Source: JASHVB01 sp035486135 (GTDB lineage Bacteria > Pseudomonadota > Alphaproteobacteria > Acetobacterales > Acetobacteraceae). Taken from it: a stretch of 10,083 nucleotides of DNA. Of this stretch, positions 7,738-10,083 are shown in pieces; the stretch's first letter is position 1; the number at the start of each line of letters is the position of its first letter. Below the pieces are notes generated by a model. It was given only the letters and a program-made list of their open reading frames with translations. It made no database searches and had not been told where the DNA came from. A program made the position numbers and the translations under genes. Where the stretch lies: the NCBI GenBank assembly GCA_035486135.1, contig DATHNI010000205.1, positions 1 through 10,083 on the forward strand, given 5' to 3'.

Positions 7738-8121
7738 ATGGGAAAGCGGAAACCAAAATCGCCGGAGGCGGCGCACGGCGGCGATCGGTTGAGCATCCGA
7801 CTCGACCTCGCGATCGGCGCCAGGATCGGCCCGGGCAAGGTCGCCGTGCTGGAGGAAATCGCGCGCTCAGGCTCGATTTCGGCGGCTGGGCGGGCGCTGG
7901 GCATGTCCTACCGGCGCACCTGGGAATTGGTCGAGGAGCTCAATCGCAGCCTGGGCACACCCGTGGTCGAAACCGCGGCGGGCGGCAGCGGCGGCGGCGG
8001 CACGGTACTGACCCGCGCTGGGAAGGCTGTGATCGAGCGTTATCGTGCTATAGAGCTGGACACCGCCCTGGCTGCCCGCAAGCATTTGCTCGCGCTGCAT
8101 CGTGCCTGTGCCGTCAAGTGA
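7738..8121 (+). CDS. modE: ModE-type winged helix-turn-helix regulator without molybdate-binding domain
   Basis: A 127-residue DNA-binding protein of the ModE N-terminal/LysR-like winged-helix family. After a basic tail (MGKRKPKSPE) come LSIRLDLAIGARIGPGKVAV and EEIARSGSISAAGRALGMSY (39-58), the helix-turn-helix, with recognition helix YRRTWELVEELNR, and then a glycine-rich wing ending in GTVLTRAGKAVIERYRAIE. Full ModE has about 260 residues, with two C-terminal Mop (TOBE) domains that bind molybdate; here the protein ends after the dimerisation helix. I choose ATG 7738, 6 bases after an AGG; the open frame to 7582 would run across the operator and into the opposite gene. It is divergent from the transport operon and probably represses it. 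The sensing function may be supplied by the Mop gene that follows. Confidence 0.88.
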   Translation: MGKRKPKSPEAAHGGDRLSIRLDLAIGARIGPGKVAVLEEIARSGSISAAGRALGMSYRRTWELVEELNRSLGTPVVETAAGGSGGGGTVLTRAGKAVIERYRAIELDTALAARKHLLALHRACAVK

Positions 8122-8147
8122 CGCTCGCCCCAGAAAGGAACCATGTG

Positions 8148-8354
8148 ATGAAGCTCTCCGCCCGCAATCAGATCGCCGGAACGATCAGGTCCGTGAAGCC
8201 CGGCGCGACAACCACGCATGTCACGATCGAAATCTCGCCCACGGTGACGATCACCTCGTCGATCACCAATGAGGCTGCCGAGGAGTTGGGACTGAAGCCG
8301 GGTATGCAGGCTTTCGCGGTGATCAAGGCATCCGACGTGATGGTCGGCGTCTGA
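8148..8354 (+). CDS. mop: Molbindin Mop (single TOBE domain, molybdate-binding)
   Basis: A 68-residue protein, exactly the size of classical molbindins, which assemble into cytoplasmic hexamers that hold molybdate or tungstate at subunit interfaces. Family motifs are plain: MKLSARNQIAGTIRSVKPGA at the start, VTIEISPTVTITSSITNEAA in the middle and VIKASDVMVGV at the end. The start ATG 8148 follows AAAGGA by 8 bases; a GTG at 8118 overlapping the modE stop would add ten unrelated residues. It lies 26 bases after the modE-like gene and is surely co-transcribed with it. It may buffer molybdate, or act as the ligand-sensing partner of the truncated ModE (inference). Confidence 0.93.
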   Translation: MKLSARNQIAGTIRSVKPGATTTHVTIEISPTVTITSSITNEAAEELGLKPGMQAFAVIKASDVMVGV

Positions 8355-8361
8355 TCAGTCG

Positions 8362-8390
8362 GAGGTCAGCACCCACCATCGGTGGACCTC
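8362..8390 (+). other. Hairpin after mop, possible transcription end
   Basis: GAGGT (8362-8366) pairs with ACCTC (8386-8390), and CACC (8370-8373) with GGTG (8381-8384), around a 7-base loop. It begins 7 bases after the mop stop codon. No T-run follows, so it is only a candidate terminator or 3' stabilising hairpin. Confidence 0.35.
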
Positions 8391-8406
8391 GCGTCACGCC
8401 GTTTCA

Positions 8407-8615
8407 CATGTCATTGCGAGTTCCAAGGGCCGGTGGCCGACCCGCCCTGAACGAAACTGCGAGGCCGTCACGCGACGGATATTTCCCTTTCCCTTGAGGG
8501 GAGGGGAGCATCTGGTTTGTTGCGAGAAGCGAAGCGACGAAGCACTCTCCCGCCTGACAAGCGGTGCCCGGCTCGTCAGGCGCCCGATTGCTTGATCGCT
8601 TCTCGCAATGACATG
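8407..8615. repeat. Nested palindromic repeat element of the CATTGCGAG type
   Basis: The ends are a perfect 14-bp inverted repeat, CATGTCATTGCGAG (8407-8420) and its complement (8602-8615). Inside lies a second palindrome: 13-bp arms 8520-8532 (TTGCGAGAAGCGA) and 8596-8608, then 5-bp arms 8540-8544 / 8589-8593, then 8-bp arms CGCCTGAC (8551-8558) and 8575-8582. The right half can thus fold into a long hairpin of about 89 bases. CATTGCGAG-GAAGCG-AAGCAATC sequences are, to my knowledge, common dispersed intergenic repeats in Alphaproteobacteria. It encodes nothing itself, although the decayed reading frame to its right runs through it to a stop at 8406-8404. Confidence 0.7.
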
Positions 8616-9269
8616 CGGCGGCCCGGCGCCCGCATTGCGCTTTACTGATTCCGGTATCAGGTCCAGCCCTGGCGTCCAGCGCGGCCATGGTCGCGTCGTA
8701 GCAGAAGAACCAATCCGTCTCAGTCGGACCAAGCATCCAACTGTTCTCGATCGAGATGCGCTGCAGGTCTGCAACCCGCGGAATCCGGATCGCCTTGTAG
8801 CGGCGAAAGGCCGCATACGGATCGTCGCAGGCTGCCAGGCAGCGAGAGAGAACCACCGCGTCCTCGATCGCGATCGAACCGCCGGCGGCCATGTATGGGC
8901 CCACCGGATGACACGCATCTGCCAGCAGGAAGTCGCGGCCGTCGGTCCACAGGTCGTTCCAATCGCGATCATAGATCGGCCAGACGGTCATCTCGGCCGA
9001 AGCCTCCACGATGCGGCGCAGGTCGAAATGGAAATGCGCGAACGCCGCGATGAAGTGTCGCGGTCGCCCGGCAAGAACGATAGCTCGCGATCCCACGACG
9101 CAGCGGGAAACGCTGCTCATCAGATAAGCTTCGTCACGCCGGCTGGTTATGAAGTAAGCGAGGATATGTCGATCCGCGCCCCACCATTTCGTGCAGTTGG
9201 GGATTGGCGGTCCCACGATTCTTGCCGTCGGGAATATTGCTTGGTGCGACCCCCAGCATGCCGGCCACC
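8616..9269 (-). pseudogene. Remnant of an FAD-dependent monooxygenase (salicylate/6-hydroxynicotinate hydroxylase-like)
   Basis: Only the C-terminal half of a flavin aromatic hydroxylase (usually near 390 residues) remains. Recognisable pieces, in order: AIFPTARI and IPNCTKWWGADRHILAYF (WWG near 9186), RDEAYLMSSV, WDRELSFLPGDRD, AHFHFDLRRIVEA, and the FAD-contacting segment DACHPVGPYMAAGGSIAIED near 8920, ending about CYDATMAAL near 8680. Signs of decay: WDRELSFLPGDRD lies in a different frame from its neighbours, fitting one extra base in the T-run at 9108-9110 and one missing base near 9054. The usual GDA of the FAD motif reads ADA, and the AQG after it is changed. The N-terminal Rossmann half is absent, since sequence from 9270 is group II intron on the other strand. 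An open frame runs 9279-8404, but both its ends are foreign (intron and palindromic repeat). Confidence 0.78.
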
Positions 9270-10083
9270 GTGCGCCCACAAGCGCGTCATGTCAGGGAGG
9301 TGAAAGTCCAACCCAGGGGAACCTACCAGCCTGTAGCCGGAGGTAACTGCGTTAGCCGTGGTTGGACCGCAAGAGACGGTCCAACAGGTGGAGAGCAACC
9401 CGAGGCGAACGAGCAATCCGTAGGATGACGAACTCGATTTGGCCGATCTGTCTGGCGAGCCTGCGATGGAAAGGCGAAGCCCAGACCTCGCGATGAGCGG
9501 GGAAGCCCAGGACGCTGAGGGTAGGTGCCAAAGCGATCAAGCGAGCGGAGAGGTGGTTGGAGACGGAGAGCTTGGAAGGCAAGACACGTGACGTGGGGAG
9601 ACCTGCGCGGCAGAGAGCAGGGGGCGTGTCCCAGTGATAGACGGCCACGCCCACGCGCAGGAGTCAGAGCCACCGTAGTAGCGCTGAAGCCGGGTAACGC
9701 CGGTGGAGTGAAGGGGGGCAGGAAGGTGGAGACGTGATGTCTGGAACGGATGGACAGCAACCGGAGGCAGTTCCGGCACGACCGGGTAGACGTGCCGGAG
9801 AGGCCGGGCCTGCGCGCCCAACGGCCGAGCCGCCGATCTGGACGGCGCGAATGCTGGCGACCCTCGACAAGGGGGTCACAGGAGGCAAATGGTACAGCCT
9901 GATTGACAAGCTCTACCCGGAAACCACGCTGCGTGCGGCCTTCAAGGCCGTTGCTGCCTACCGCGGCGCGGCTGGGGTGGATCATGTCAGCATCGAGCAC
10001 TATGCGGAGACCCTGGACGACAACCTGGCCCGTCTGAGTGAAGCCCTGCGAACCGGCACATACCGGCCGCAGGCGATCCGGCG
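9270..10083 (+). mobile_element. Group II intron, 5' part (ribozyme domains and start of the maturase gene)
   Basis: The intron begins GTGCGCCCACAAGCGCGTC at 9270; GTGYG is the group II 5' consensus, and Ll.LtrB also starts GTGCGCCCA. The leader up to the maturase gene (468 bases) has no coding character but strong RNA structure, for example a perfect 9-bp stem 9361-9369 / 9377-9385 with a 7-base loop. The stretch 9661-9710 (AGTCAGAG, GTAGTAGCGCTGAAG, CCGGGTAACGCCGGTGGAG) is typical of introns carrying LtrA-type proteins. Domains V and VI and the 3' end lie outside the window. It is inserted antisense to the monooxygenase remnant. The 5' exon boundary is at 9269. Confidence 0.85.
9738..10083 (+). 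CDS. ltrA: Group II intron reverse transcriptase/maturase, N-terminal part
   Basis: The intron-encoded protein helps the intron RNA fold and splice, and copies it into DNA targets. 115 codons are visible before the window ends. ATG 9738 follows GGTGGAG with 5-base spacing; GTG 9735 is an in-frame alternative. A proline/arginine-rich lead (residues 1-33) is followed by PPIWTARMLATLDKG, GGKWYSLIDKLY and AFKAVAAYRGAAGVDHVSIE, which is the start of the reverse transcriptase domain (regions 0 and 1; the GAAGVD motif is characteristic), then LSEALRTGTYRPQAIRR. The catalytic YADD box, domain X and any endonuclease domain would lie downstream, so integrity cannot be judged. Confidence 0.93.

Noticed and set aside
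9244..9248. Alternative group II intron start (an earlier GTGCG)
   Set aside because: The downstream GTGCGCCCACAAG at 9270 fits known intron 5' ends much better, and the earlier one lies within the monooxygenase-like stretch.
8404..9279. Intact 291-residue protein on the minus strand
   Set aside because: Its first residues are antisense to the intron, its last 70 or so are palindromic repeat sequence, and the middle is a frameshifted monooxygenase piece.
9323..10000. Minus-strand open frame of 225 codons
   Set aside because: Antisense to group II intron RNA structure and the maturase start; no coding signature.

Overview
The window is GC-rich, double-stranded-coded bacterial DNA, most likely from an alphaproteobacterium; the protein style and repeat type suggest the Acetobacteraceae/Rhodospirillales side, which is an impression and not a search result. 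Its core is a molybdenum uptake and use locus, flanked on both sides by broken or mobile DNA.

Layout. (1) Positions 1-1505, minus strand: a partial gene of an unnamed family with a probable frameshift near 240. (2) 1651-4008, minus: the large, molybdopterin-binding subunit of a xanthine dehydrogenase/CO dehydrogenase-like (CoxL form II motif) molybdenum hydroxylase, without its usual small and medium subunits in view. (3) 4103-7609, minus: a tight operon reading binding protein (COG0614-like) - modA - modB - modC, with 12-base spacing or overlaps between genes. (4) 7610-7737: a divergent control region with an inverted repeat whose geometry fits a ModE operator. (5) 7738-8354, plus: a ModE-type winged-helix regulator that lacks the molybdate-binding half, followed by a free-standing 68-residue molbindin (Mop). 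(6) 8407-8615: a nested palindromic repeat of the CATTGCGAG type. (7) 8616-9269, minus: a decayed FAD monooxygenase remnant. (8) 9270 to the window end, plus: the 5' part of a group II intron with the start of its reverse transcriptase/maturase.

How it works together: ModA and ModBC import molybdate. The extra binding protein may feed the same permease or capture another oxyanion or metal form. The ModE-like protein probably represses the operon through the operator between the two divergent units, and the separate Mop may store molybdate or supply the sensing domain that this regulator lacks. The imported molybdenum would serve cofactor enzymes such as the hydroxylase next door. The right side shows decay (frameshifts, loss of the N-terminal half, palindromic repeat, retroelement insertion), typical of an accessory junction.

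I see no clearly new multi-gene system. The most interesting points are the split ModE/Mop arrangement with its operator, the second binding protein, and the orphan hydroxylase large subunit.
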